A DNA stretch of 64,000 bases, from contig NZ_AP031573.1 in NCBI RefSeq assembly GCF_041154745.1, positions 4,092,001 to 4,156,000 of the forward strand. The letters run 5' to 3'. Position 1 is the stretch's first letter. Every line of letters begins with the position of its first letter. This stretch comes from Flavobacterium sp. CFS9. Its GTDB lineage: Bacteria; Bacteroidota; Bacteroidia; Flavobacteriales; Flavobacteriaceae. Positions 25,394-32,795 of the stretch are shown piece after piece. Made by a program: the position numbers and the translations under genes. Below the pieces are notes generated by a model. The model was not told where the DNA came from. It ran no database searches and worked only from the letters and a program-made list of their open reading frames with translations.

Positions 25394-27382
25394 ATGGAAC
25401 ATCTACATAAAGAAGAAAAGATTAAAAAGAATAAAATAAATCAACCCGGTTCCTGTTGCTCACACGACGAGCCTGTGCATTCAGACGATGACGGGCACGA
25501 TCACAGTCATAGTGCGGATAGCGGATGGTTTAGAATGTTTTTACCCGCTATTATTTCCTTTGTTTTATTGCTGATTGGAATTGGATTCGATCAGTATTTT
25601 GAGCAGAAATGGTTTTCAGGACCTGTTAGAATCGCCTGGTATGTCATTGCTTATCTGCCGGTAGGATTCCCTGTTTTAAAAGAAGCTTACGAAAGCATCA
25701 GAAAAGGCGATGTGTTTTCAGAGTTTTTCCTGATGAGTATTGCCACCATCGGAGCATTTGCCATTGGAGAATTTCCGGAAGGGGTTGCTGTGATGTTGTT
25801 TTACACCATTGGGGAGAACTTTCAGGGAATGGCCGTCAGTCGTGCCAAATCAAACATTAAAAGCTTACTGGATCAGCGCCCTGATGAGGTAAGTGTTCTG
25901 GAAAATAATATTGCGACTAAAGTCAAAGCAGCCGATGTTGCCATTGGAGCAATCGTTCAGTTGAAAGCAGGAGAAAAACTGGGACTGGACGGAGAATTAC
26001 TTTCTGATTCGGCTTCTTTTAACACCGCAGCACTTACGGGAGAAAGTAAACCGGACACCAAAGTAAAAGGAGAAACTGTTTTGGCCGGAATGATCAACGG
26101 AAGCACCATTGCATTGGTAAAAGTAACTGCAGCGTATAATGACAGTAAATTGTCCAAGATTCTGGAAATGGTTCAGAATGCTGTGACAAAAAAAGCTCCG
26201 GCAGAATTGTTCATTCGAAAGTTTGCTAAAATTTATACGCCGATTGTAGTCTATTTGGCGATTGCCATTTGCTTACTGCCGATGCTTTTCGTATCCGATT
26301 ATGTGTTTAGTGACTGGTTGTACAGAGCATTGGTTTTTCTGGTAATTTCGTGCCCTTGTGCTTTGGTAATTAGCATTCCGCTGGGTTATTTTGGCGGAAT
26401 CGGAGCGGCGAGCAAGAATGGTATCCTGTTTAAAGGAAGTAATTTTTTAGACAGTATCTCAACCATTCAGAATGTTGTCATGGACAAAACAGGTACGATG
26501 ACCGAAGGTGTTTTTAAAGTTCAGGAAGTGATTATTCAGGACGGTTTTGAGAGAAACGAAATTTTAAAATTGGTCAATGTACTCGAAAGTCAGAGTACAC
26601 ACCCCGTTGCGACTGCGATTCACAATTATGTAGGACAAATTGATTCTTCGATACTATTGAAAAATGTCGAAGAGATTTCCGGACACGGATTGAAAGCGGA
26701 AATAAACGGAAAAGAACTGCATGTAGGGAATTTTAAACTGATGGATAAATTTGGGATCACTTACAATGTTGATCCCAATGCCGTGGTTTATACGACCATT
26801 GCTATTGCTTACGACAATAAGTTTGCCGGTTACTTAACGATAGCTGATGAAATAAAAGCAGATGCACAAGAGGCAGTAACGAAACTGAAAGCGCTCGGAG
26901 TTAAGGTAACGATGTTGAGCGGTGACAAAACCAATGTGGTGGGGTTTGTTGCCAGAACTTTAGGCATTACAAACGCTTTTGGAGATTTATTACCAGAAGA
27001 TAAAGTCAATAAACTGAATGAAATTAAAGATAAAAACGAAACAGTTGCTTTTGTGGGGGATGGTGTAAACGATGCTCCGGTAATTGCTTTAAGTACGGTT
27101 GGAATCGCGATGGGAGGGTTGGGCAGTGATGCCACGATCGAAACTGCCGATGTGGTGATTCAGGACGATAAACCAAGCAAAATTCCGATGGCGATAAACA
27201 TTGGAAAGCAGACTAAGAAAATCGTCTGGCAGAATATTACTCTGGCCTTTGTTGTAAAAGCGGTCGTACTTATTTTGGGTGCCGGCGGACTGGCGACCAT
27301 GTGGGAAGCTGTTTTTGCTGATGTTGGCGTAGCCTTACTGGCTATTCTGAATGCTGTACGGATTCAGAAGATGAAGTTTTAA
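25394..27382 (+). CDS. P1B-type heavy-metal translocating ATPase (Zn/Cd/Co type)
   Basis: Inner-membrane ATPase of 662 residues that pumps divalent metal out of the cytoplasm. CPC metal-site motif: Cys320-Pro-Cys322 in ISCPCALVIS. Phosphorylation site: Asp364 in DKTGTMTEG. Later motifs: STHPVA (His-Pro of the nucleotide domain), SGDK and GDGVNDAPV. There is no HMA domain at the N-terminus; instead a short His/Cys/Asp-rich leader (GSCCSHDEP, DDDGHDHSHS) probably binds metal. The CPC motif with this leader suggests Zn, Cd or Co more than Cu. It lies 236 bp after czcB, so metal is passed from cytosol to periplasm and then out by CzcABC. Confidence 0.92.
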   Translation: MEHLHKEEKIKKNKINQPGSCCSHDEPVHSDDDGHDHSHSADSGWFRMFLPAIISFVLLLIGIGFDQYFEQKWFSGPVRIAWYVIAYLPVGFPVLKEAYESIRKGDVFSEFFLMSIATIGAFAIGEFPEGVAVMLFYTIGENFQGMAVSRAKSNIKSLLDQRPDEVSVLENNIATKVKAADVAIGAIVQLKAGEKLGLDGELLSDSASFNTAALTGESKPDTKVKGETVLAGMINGSTIALVKVTAAYNDSKLSKILEMVQNAVTKKAPAELFIRKFAKIYTPIVVYLAIAICLLPMLFVSDYVFSDWLYRALVFLVISCPCALVISIPLGYFGGIGAASKNGILFKGSNFLDSISTIQNVVMDKTGTMTEGVFKVQEVIIQDGFERNEILKLVNVLESQSTHPVATAIHNYVGQIDSSILLKNVEEISGHGLKAEINGKELHVGNFKLMDKFGITYNVDPNAVVYTTIAIAYDNKFAGYLTIADEIKADAQEAVTKLKALGVKVTMLSGDKTNVVGFVARTLGITNAFGDLLPEDKVNKLNEIKDKNETVAFVGDGVNDAPVIALSTVGIAMGGLGSDATIETADVVIQDDKPSKIPMAINIGKQTKKIVWQNITLAFVVKAVVLILGAGGLATMWEAVFADVGVALLAILNAVRIQKMKF

Positions 27383-27388
27383 GATAAA

Positions 27389-27428
27389 GAAGCCGTTTCG
27401 AGAGTTAAATCTGAAACGGCTTTTTTTA
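27389..27428. terminator. Terminator after the metal ATPase gene
   Basis: AGCCGTTTC (27391-27399) pairs with GAAACGGCT (27413-27421), followed by a run of seven T. It closes the metal efflux operon. Confidence 0.8.
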
Positions 27429-27457
27429 TAGGATTAATGCCTTTTGATTATTATTTT

Positions 27458-28108
27458 CTAAAACTTTAATTCAACAGAAGCTCCGTTATTCTCCAATCGC
27501 ACTTCGGTTGTATTGTTTTTGGAAGGTATTTGAGTTGGATACCAGTTTCGATTGGGGCGTACCATAATTAGCAGACCTTCATCATCTCCAAGCGCAGCAA
27601 AGAGTTCACTATTGTCATTTTTGCTAAAGAATTCTAAACCGTGCTGGGTTATTAGTTGGTTCGCGAGGATCAGAGGATTTTCATTGACAATTCCAATTTC
27701 GCTAATGTTGAGTATCGATTGAGAACTAAAAGGTTCCGTTTGAGCATTGTTGAGGTCGTATCGGACGATGAATTCCAGTATGTTACCATTGTTATCATAA
27801 AAATAGATTGCGTTGGCATTCCAGTTCTCAAAATTAGCAATAACAGTAGTATCTTCAATAACAATTAGCTCCAGTTTGTCTTCAGCCCATTTAATAGCCT
27901 CTTGCAGCTTGTTTTGAGGAATATTAAAAGCAAAATGATAGATAGAGTTGAATTGCTGATTTTCGATGAATTTTAAAACCGATTTACCTGCCTCAATAGT
28001 AACCGACTTAGAATCTTTTTCAAGAATAGGAAGATTAAGTACGTTTTGATAGAATGCTGCTGTTTCCTGAATATTGCTGGTTTGAATCTGAAGGTGATGT
28101 AATTTCAT
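27458..28108 (-). CDS. VOC/glyoxalase-family protein
   Basis: A 216-residue protein of the vicinal oxygen chelate fold, with an N-terminal glyoxalase-like domain: MKLHHLQIQTSNIQETAAFY, then YDNNGNILEFIVRYDL near residue 110. His5 and Glu113 sit where VOC enzymes place metal ligands. The second half (about 125-216) looks like a second beta-alpha-beta unit ending in GASVELKF. Reaction unknown. It is a single gene convergent with the metal ATPase; a TAAATTTG -7-like element lies at 28162-28155. Confidence 0.7.
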   Translation of the reverse strand: MKLHHLQIQTSNIQETAAFYQNVLNLPILEKDSKSVTIEAGKSVLKFIENQQFNSIYHFAFNIPQNKLQEAIKWAEDKLELIVIEDTTVIANFENWNANAIYFYDNNGNILEFIVRYDLNNAQTEPFSSQSILNISEIGIVNENPLILANQLITQHGLEFFSKNDNSELFAALGDDEGLLIMVRPNRNWYPTQIPSKNNTTEVRLENNGASVELKF

Positions 28109-28154
28109 GATGAGGTAGATTTATAAAGAGGCAGAAGCTTCTTTTCATTTCCAA

Positions 28155-28162
28155 CAAATTTA
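28155..28162 (-). promoter_or_regulatory. Candidate -7 element of the VOC gene
   Basis: On the minus strand it reads TAAATTTG, 46 nt before the start codon at 28108. No clear -33 TTG was seen. Confidence 0.35.
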
Positions 28163-28283
28163 AAAAAGGCCATTGGTATTCTAACGATCGTATCATTTTA
28201 TACTTCGATGAATGTATTGTAAATTATGATGAGAAACAGCTCGTTGATAAGGTTATTTAGCACATTGAAACATAGATTTGTAT

Positions 28284-28709
28284 TTAATAGTTTGTGTTGA
28301 TCGTTTTTGCAAACGTTCCGCAATAGTCTTTAATCAGTTGTCTTACGGTGCGGAACTCCTGCATAATTTCGGCTTCTGTTCCTGTTGCTTTGGCCGGATC
28401 CGGGAAATTTTGATGAAATTTTTGAGCCTTACTTGGAAGAAAAGGACATTTTTCATGAGCATGATCACAAACTGTCAGGATAATATCAAAATGGATGTTT
28501 TGGTATTCATCAATGTGATTTGAAGTATGTCCTGAAATATCAATTCCATCCTCCTTCATTGTCGCTATAGCTTTTGGATTAACGCCATGAGTTTCAATGC
28601 CGGCGCTGTAAACCTGAGCCTTATCGCTTAAAAAGTGACGTAAATAACCTTCGGCGATCTGGCTTCGACAGCTATTTCCTGTACAAAGCACTAAAATATT
28701 TTTTGTCAT
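28284..28709 (-). CDS. arsC: Thioredoxin-coupled arsenate reductase (ArsC, LMW-PTP type)
   Basis: Cytosolic enzyme of 141 residues reducing arsenate to arsenite. P-loop LCTGNSCRSQ with nucleophile Cys9 (CX5R). The second and third redox cysteines lie in ILTVCDHAHEKCPF, spaced 7 residues as in the Cys82/Cys89 pair of S. aureus ArsC. ATG 28709 (MTKNILVL) is used, since the upstream in-frame extension to 28766 encodes part of a separate small peptide in another frame. It is the last gene of an arsR-DUF6428-peptide-arsC operon. No ArsB or Acr3 exporter is in this window. Confidence 0.9.
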   Translation of the reverse strand: MTKNILVLCTGNSCRSQIAEGYLRHFLSDKAQVYSAGIETHGVNPKAIATMKEDGIDISGHTSNHIDEYQNIHFDIILTVCDHAHEKCPFLPSKAQKFHQNFPDPAKATGTEAEIMQEFRTVRQLIKDYCGTFAKTINTNY

Positions 28710-28713
28710 AGTT

Positions 28714-28839
28714 TTAAACGAGTAACCAGATGATATTGATAATGCAAAATTTAGGTTCGAAGCCATAAATCAGTTGCAGTACAATAACAGCAGTAGTGAT
28801 TATAATTGGTTTTTTATAGGTATGAAAGAGAGTGCCCAT
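28714..28839 (-). CDS. 41-residue predicted membrane peptide in the ars operon
   Basis: A short open frame packed between the DUF6428 and arsC genes: its ATG at 28839 lies 3 nt after the DUF6428 stop, and its TAA (28716-28714) ends 4 nt before the arsC ATG. It encodes MGTLFHTYKKPIIITTAVIV and continues with LQLIYGFEPKFCII and NIIWLLV. Two hydrophobic stretches flank a short polar link (YGFEPKFC), with a basic N-terminus. The tight packing and protein-like composition argue for a real gene. Function unknown; I infer a small membrane partner in oxyanion handling. Confidence 0.6.
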   Translation of the reverse strand: MGTLFHTYKKPIIITTAVIVLQLIYGFEPKFCIINIIWLLV

Positions 28840-28842
28840 GGC

Positions 28843-29307
28843 TTAACAGCAGCCTGAATTAGGTGAACAGGAATTTGTTTTGTCCTTGTTTAATTCAATA
28901 AAACCAGATGGTGATGGAATTCCACAGGCATCTTGTGCCAGACAGGCTGTGACTTTGCTTTTCAATACGAAATGATTGCCATTAAATTCTAAATCATACC
29001 TCCCGATAGTTTCATTTTGATATTCAACTTCGATATTCAGGTCTTCAATATTTAGTTTTTCTTCTGAAAGCTTAATGATGTGTAAAAGTTTGCCGGGTTT
29101 TAGCCGATGTTCATAATCGTCTGCATTCCAAAGCTGAAAGTTGACACTTTTTTCATGACGAATTACACCGCCGCAATCGATAAAATCTTTAGTAATCATT
29201 CCCACTTCAGTAACGTGAAAGTGTTCCGGAACAAAAGCTCCGTTTTCTAGTTGAAATTCTACTTTTTCAAGAGTAGGCAGTAATTTTTTAATGTCTGATA
29301 GTTTCAT
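28843..29307 (-). CDS. DUF6428-like protein of the ars operon
   Basis: A 154-residue soluble protein. It starts MKLSDIKKLLPTLEKVEFQL, has VPEHFHVTEVGMITKDFIDCGG with a conserved-looking His pair and Cys, and a middle segment VNFQLWNADDYEHRL. The C-terminus is Cys-rich (CLAQDACGIPS, then CSPNSGCC), suggesting thiol binding of arsenite or metal. I recall this family (DUF6428) beside arsR/arsC in Bacteroidota; its biochemical role is not known to me. It lies between arsR and the 41-aa peptide gene, with its own upstream operator box at 29326-29347. Confidence 0.72.
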   Translation of the reverse strand: MKLSDIKKLLPTLEKVEFQLENGAFVPEHFHVTEVGMITKDFIDCGGVIRHEKSVNFQLWNADDYEHRLKPGKLLHIIKLSEEKLNIEDLNIEVEYQNETIGRYDLEFNGNHFVLKSKVTACLAQDACGIPSPSGFIELNKDKTNSCSPNSGCC

Positions 29308-29325
29308 CTTCTTTATGTTTATAGA

Positions 29326-29347
29326 TATAATGCAATATTGCGATATA
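29326..29347. promoter_or_regulatory. ArsR-type operator before the DUF6428 gene
   Basis: A 22-bp dyad: TATA-AT-GCAATATTGC-GA-TATA. The core GCAATATTGC is a perfect palindrome with TATA at both ends. It shares CAATATTGCGATATA, with one mismatch, with the box upstream of arsR at 29714-29728. Confidence 0.6.
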
Positions 29348-29365
29348 GTAAGCTAAAAAAAGCCT

Positions 29366-29692
29366 TTAACAGCATTTTTGATTTTTTGCAATGGTAATAA
29401 TACCGGAAAAGTAGGTATTTAGAAGGTCAAAAGTTTCTTCATTAATGCAATAGCAGATGGCGTTGCCCTCAATATTTCCTTTTATAAGTCCCGCATTTTT
29501 TAGTTCTTTAAGATGTTGGGAAACTGTAGGCTGTGCCAGAGGCAACTCATTTACGATATCCCCGCAAATACATTCGTTTACTTTTAACAGATATTCAATT
29601 ATAGCAATTCTGGCCGGATGCCCCAGTGCTTTAGCTATAGTGGCGATCTGATTTTGTTTATCTGTAAAATGTTCTGTTTTAGAAGCTCCCAT
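29366..29692 (-). CDS. arsR: ArsR-family metalloregulatory repressor
   Basis: A 108-residue winged-helix repressor starting at ATG 29692 (MGASKTEHF), preferred to the in-frame 29716. The metal-sensing helix carries [23 protein letters not shown], with a CxC pair as in the ELCVCD arsenite-sensing motif. The wing is [16 protein letters not shown], and the C-terminus ends KNQKCC, adding thiols. It heads the operon with DUF6428, the 41-aa peptide and arsC, and probably autoregulates through the box at 29707-29728. Confidence 0.9.
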   Translation of the reverse strand: MGASKTEHFTDKQNQIATIAKALGHPARIAIIEYLLKVNECICGDIVNELPLAQPTVSQHLKELKNAGLIKGNIEGNAICYCINEETFDLLNTYFSGIITIAKNQKCC

Positions 29693-29706
29693 GTGATTTA
29701 AAATAT

Positions 29707-29728
29707 AATATTGCAATATTACGATATA
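29707..29728. promoter_or_regulatory. ArsR-type operator upstream of arsR
   Basis: AATATTGCAATATT (29707-29720) is a perfect 14-bp palindrome followed by ACGATATA. Within it CAATATTACGATATA (29714-29728) matches the DUF6428 box at 14 of 15 positions. Confidence 0.6.
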
Positions 29729-29814
29729 AACTTTAAAATCAAAGGATTTATTTTAGAATTTTTAAATAAGGTGAGTTGAATTATTGATTCCGATGTTGGA
29801 ACGCTAAAATTATG

Positions 29815-29953
29815 AAACACATAAAAACATAGATTTGTATTCTTAAAAGAGAGAACAAAAGAGAAATTCATTTCTTTCGTCCCGAGGCATCGGGACATTT
29901 TATTTGAAGTGAAACGCCTTTTTCTGCATTTCGATCTATGTTTCTATGTGTTT
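29815..29953. repeat. AACACATAG-family element, copy B
   Basis: Ends AAACACATAAAAACATAGAT (29815-29834) and ATCTATGTTTCTATGTGTTT (29934-29953) pair at 19 of 20 positions. The core keeps CATTTCTTTCG and AAGTGAAACGCCTT, and contains a small hairpin TCCCGAGGCATCGGGA. Confidence 0.75.
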
Positions 29954-29981
29954 AAAATTTTTAAGTTGAGAAAATCCCCCT

Positions 29982-31337
29982 TTAAAAAGCTTCTTTTCTA
30001 TTGTTTTTGAAATTTCCCCAGCCCAAACCAATCAATAACAGACTAAAAAGCAACAATGGCAAAAAGGCTTTTAGACAATTAGTTTGTGAGGAATCGGTGA
30101 AAGTCTCTACCTTAAACTTTGACCAGTTTTCCTCTACGACTGGGGCATTTTCAAATATTTTTGGATAAAAGTAAAGCCTCATTTTTTCATGAAAACGCTG
30201 GGTTTCCTTCAAAAATAAAAGCTGGTTTCCTAAATCAGATTTGGCAATTTCATTCAGTTGGAGCTGTGCGTGCAAGGTTGGAACGAACAAGGCAATCAAC
30301 TGACTGACCTTGTTGCGCTGTTCCAGTTTAGTTTGCAGTTCCTGAGATTGTTTTACCGAATCGTCGTCGCCCGCCTGCTGCATGGCGTAGTACCAAAGCC
30401 AGTTAAACTCTGTATGGGGTAAAGGATATCGCTTGAATTGCGGATAATGCTGATAGAATTTATCCATTGTGATCTTCTTATCCATATCCCATTTTTCATG
30501 ATAAGCATTTCGTTGTTTGACAGTCAGTTCCAAAGCTTCCGGAATAGTATATTTATTTACGATATACGTATTGATTACCGCCGGCAGAATTATAATCAGA
30601 AACAGCCAGATCGTGAGCAAAATAACCGCATTGAAGTTGGAGTTTTTTTGAAGAGAAACGATAAAAAAGCTGACTGCAAACCAGAACAAAATGTATAAAA
30701 CACTTATTCCGTAAAAGGTGAGAAGTGAGAAATCAGGCGGAATCGCTAAAATAAGAACAGCTAATAAAAGTAAAAAAGTGAACAACACGATCAAACTTAA
30801 AATCCTGATGTAAAACAATTTCAGAATGTATACAAAAGTGTTCTCGCTTTGTGTAGAAACAATCTTCCAGGTACCGCTTTCTTTTTCTTCCGAAACCAGA
30901 TTGTATGAGAATGCAATGATTAAAAGGGGAAACAGATAAATCAAGACAAAACTAAAATCGATATTTCCGGATAAAAGATTGTTCGGGTTATTGAGCTCTG
31001 CGTCGTATTTCTGACCTTCCAACCCCCGAATTGTAACGCTTTGAATCGACGGATTTACATCGCGCTGACCAATGGCGAGAGGATTCAGAGGCAATGTTTT
31101 ATTGATAAGTGAAAATTTGATGTAGTAGAGCAGGAGCCCCATTTCGTCTTTGTGAAAAGCGGCATTTCGTGCGATATGCTCTTTTTGGTACAGCGCAGCC
31201 TCTGCAATATTGTTTTGCTGCTTTTGCTGAAACTGCTGTCCGATTAAAATACCGATGAATCCGATGAGTAACAGAAATACCAATCCAATTTTGGCGCCTT
31301 TTGATCGAATGAAATTTTTAAAAAGTAATACTAACAT
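29982..31337 (-). CDS. ABC-2/DUF3526-type permease, second copy
   Basis: Membrane subunit of 451 residues of an ABC transporter. ATG 31337 (MLVLLFKNFIRSKGAKIG) is used because the upstream gene stops at 31339. It has an N-terminal membrane helix, a long periplasmic helical domain (about 40-125), a cluster of five or so membrane helices with the sequence VSEEKESGTWKIV typical of ABC-2 permeases, then a second large soluble domain with a WDMDKKITMDKFYQHYPQ segment, and a last helix near the C-terminus. This layout is that of DUF3526 proteins. It overlaps transcriptionally with a paralogue upstream. Substrate unknown. Confidence 0.8.
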   Translation of the reverse strand: MLVLLFKNFIRSKGAKIGLVFLLLIGFIGILIGQQFQQKQQNNIAEAALYQKEHIARNAAFHKDEMGLLLYYIKFSLINKTLPLNPLAIGQRDVNPSIQSVTIRGLEGQKYDAELNNPNNLLSGNIDFSFVLIYLFPLLIIAFSYNLVSEEKESGTWKIVSTQSENTFVYILKLFYIRILSLIVLFTFLLLLAVLILAIPPDFSLLTFYGISVLYILFWFAVSFFIVSLQKNSNFNAVILLTIWLFLIIILPAVINTYIVNKYTIPEALELTVKQRNAYHEKWDMDKKITMDKFYQHYPQFKRYPLPHTEFNWLWYYAMQQAGDDDSVKQSQELQTKLEQRNKVSQLIALFVPTLHAQLQLNEIAKSDLGNQLLFLKETQRFHEKMRLYFYPKIFENAPVVEENWSKFKVETFTDSSQTNCLKAFLPLLLFSLLLIGLGWGNFKNNRKEAF

Positions 31338-31338
31338 A

Positions 31339-32787
31339 CTAGATGGCTTTAAGGTTTTTGGCTGCAATTCGAAGAAGAATAAAAAGCGCTATGATCCATA
31401 GAAAAATAGAGACTATAGAGAGGATTTCGGATTTTAAAATAGCCGGGATTTCTTTTGGCTCATAATGAAATTCTTCCAGATCAGCCCAGTGTTCTTTGCT
31501 GATGGATAAAGGCTTGTCGTTTGGTCCCGGCTTTTTATTACTGATGTATTTAACTTGAAGAGCATTCATCTTTTGCGCCATTGTATAGCGGTAAATTTCA
31601 GCCTGCTTCTGAAAATCGATATAGGAACTATAATCTGTATTCGATAATCCCATAGAAAGGTTTCGGATTGCGATATAAGGATTCAGGAATGAAACGGCTT
31701 TAGAAAAACTGTTCTGCTGGTCGTAAACTTTTAAAAGATTCTCTAAATGTTCGTTATAAATACGCGAACTGATTTTTTCTCCTTCCGTCATGATAAATCC
31801 CGAATAATTAAACGGCAGTTTTTGTACCGAATCGACTTTGTAGGCGCGTAACAAAGAATCTTTTATGGCTTTGTAGTGAATGTCGTTCGGGTTGTGGCTG
31901 TCGCCTTGTTTCAGAATGTCTTTCTCAATATCACTGTTGAACTGTATTTTGGAAGGGGCTTCGTAAAGATAGGCGCCAATTGCCTGAGTGGTTCTAGGCA
32001 AAATAATAGTAAGAACCAGCCAGATTCCGATTAAGGAAATCAATGCTTTTTTAGAAGTTTTACTCGCAGCGGAAACCAAAACAGCAATGACACAAAAGAA
32101 CATCAGGTAAATAAAATGAAACAGTACGAACAATATCATTTTGATGGTTTCATCGGTTGAAATAGTAAAATCCTGCAATAACAGCCAAAGGAGTACAAGA
32201 ACCAATATAGTAGGAACAAAAATGAGCAGAATGGCACTTGCAACCCCTAATATTTTACCTCTTAAGAGTTGTTTCCAACTGATTCCCTGGCTTAAAATTA
32301 ATTTTAAAGTTCCGTTTTCTCTTTCGGCTGCGACAGCATTAAATCCTAAGAAAAAAATCAACAGGGGCAATAAAAGCTGTAAAACCATGGCAATACTAAT
32401 CTCTCCAAAACGAAGCATACTGTTAGAAAAACCTGCTTCTGAGAAATTGGCACTGTTCTGTTTGTGCGCTTCGAGAAAGATCGCATTTCCGAAAAACGGT
32501 TCCATTCCGAATTCAAAAACGCTCAGGAGAGTACTCTTTCTAAAAGCAAAGTTCCCGTAATGAGCCATTCGGTGCGGGTTCTTATCCGGATTATTCAGCC
32601 AGTCTTCACGTGATTCTTGCTGGTATTTTTCGCTCGTCTGATTTTGGTTGCTGTAATTTTCCCAACCTGAAAAAGCGGCGTAAAGCAATATGATACCAAT
32701 AAAAGCTGTAATGATATAGACGGCTGTATTTTTAAAAACGGCCTTTTTTAAATGTCCGGCAATTAAAATTTCTTTGTGTAGTAACAT
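31339..32787 (-). CDS. ABC-2/DUF3526-type permease, first copy
   Basis: A 482-residue paralogue of the next gene with the same layout: N-terminal helix (TAFIGIILLYAAFSGW), a periplasmic region, the ABC-2 motif AAERENGTLKLILSQG, several helices, a second soluble domain and a C-terminal helix ending LLRIAAKNLKAI. The stop is 2 nt before the downstream permease start, so they are translationally coupled. The TonB receptor gene ends 9 bp upstream. Together with the ATPase further up they would form a heteromeric transporter. Confidence 0.8.
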   Translation of the reverse strand: MLLHKEILIAGHLKKAVFKNTAVYIITAFIGIILLYAAFSGWENYSNQNQTSEKYQQESREDWLNNPDKNPHRMAHYGNFAFRKSTLLSVFEFGMEPFFGNAIFLEAHKQNSANFSEAGFSNSMLRFGEISIAMVLQLLLPLLIFFLGFNAVAAERENGTLKLILSQGISWKQLLRGKILGVASAILLIFVPTILVLVLLWLLLQDFTISTDETIKMILFVLFHFIYLMFFCVIAVLVSAASKTSKKALISLIGIWLVLTIILPRTTQAIGAYLYEAPSKIQFNSDIEKDILKQGDSHNPNDIHYKAIKDSLLRAYKVDSVQKLPFNYSGFIMTEGEKISSRIYNEHLENLLKVYDQQNSFSKAVSFLNPYIAIRNLSMGLSNTDYSSYIDFQKQAEIYRYTMAQKMNALQVKYISNKKPGPNDKPLSISKEHWADLEEFHYEPKEIPAILKSEILSIVSIFLWIIALFILLRIAAKNLKAI

Positions 32788-32795
32788 GATACAGT

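Noticed and set aside
28710..28766. N-terminal extension of arsC to an ATG at 28766
   Set aside because: It overlaps the 41-residue peptide frame, adds residues before the normal ArsC start (MTKNILVLCTG), and lacks family support.
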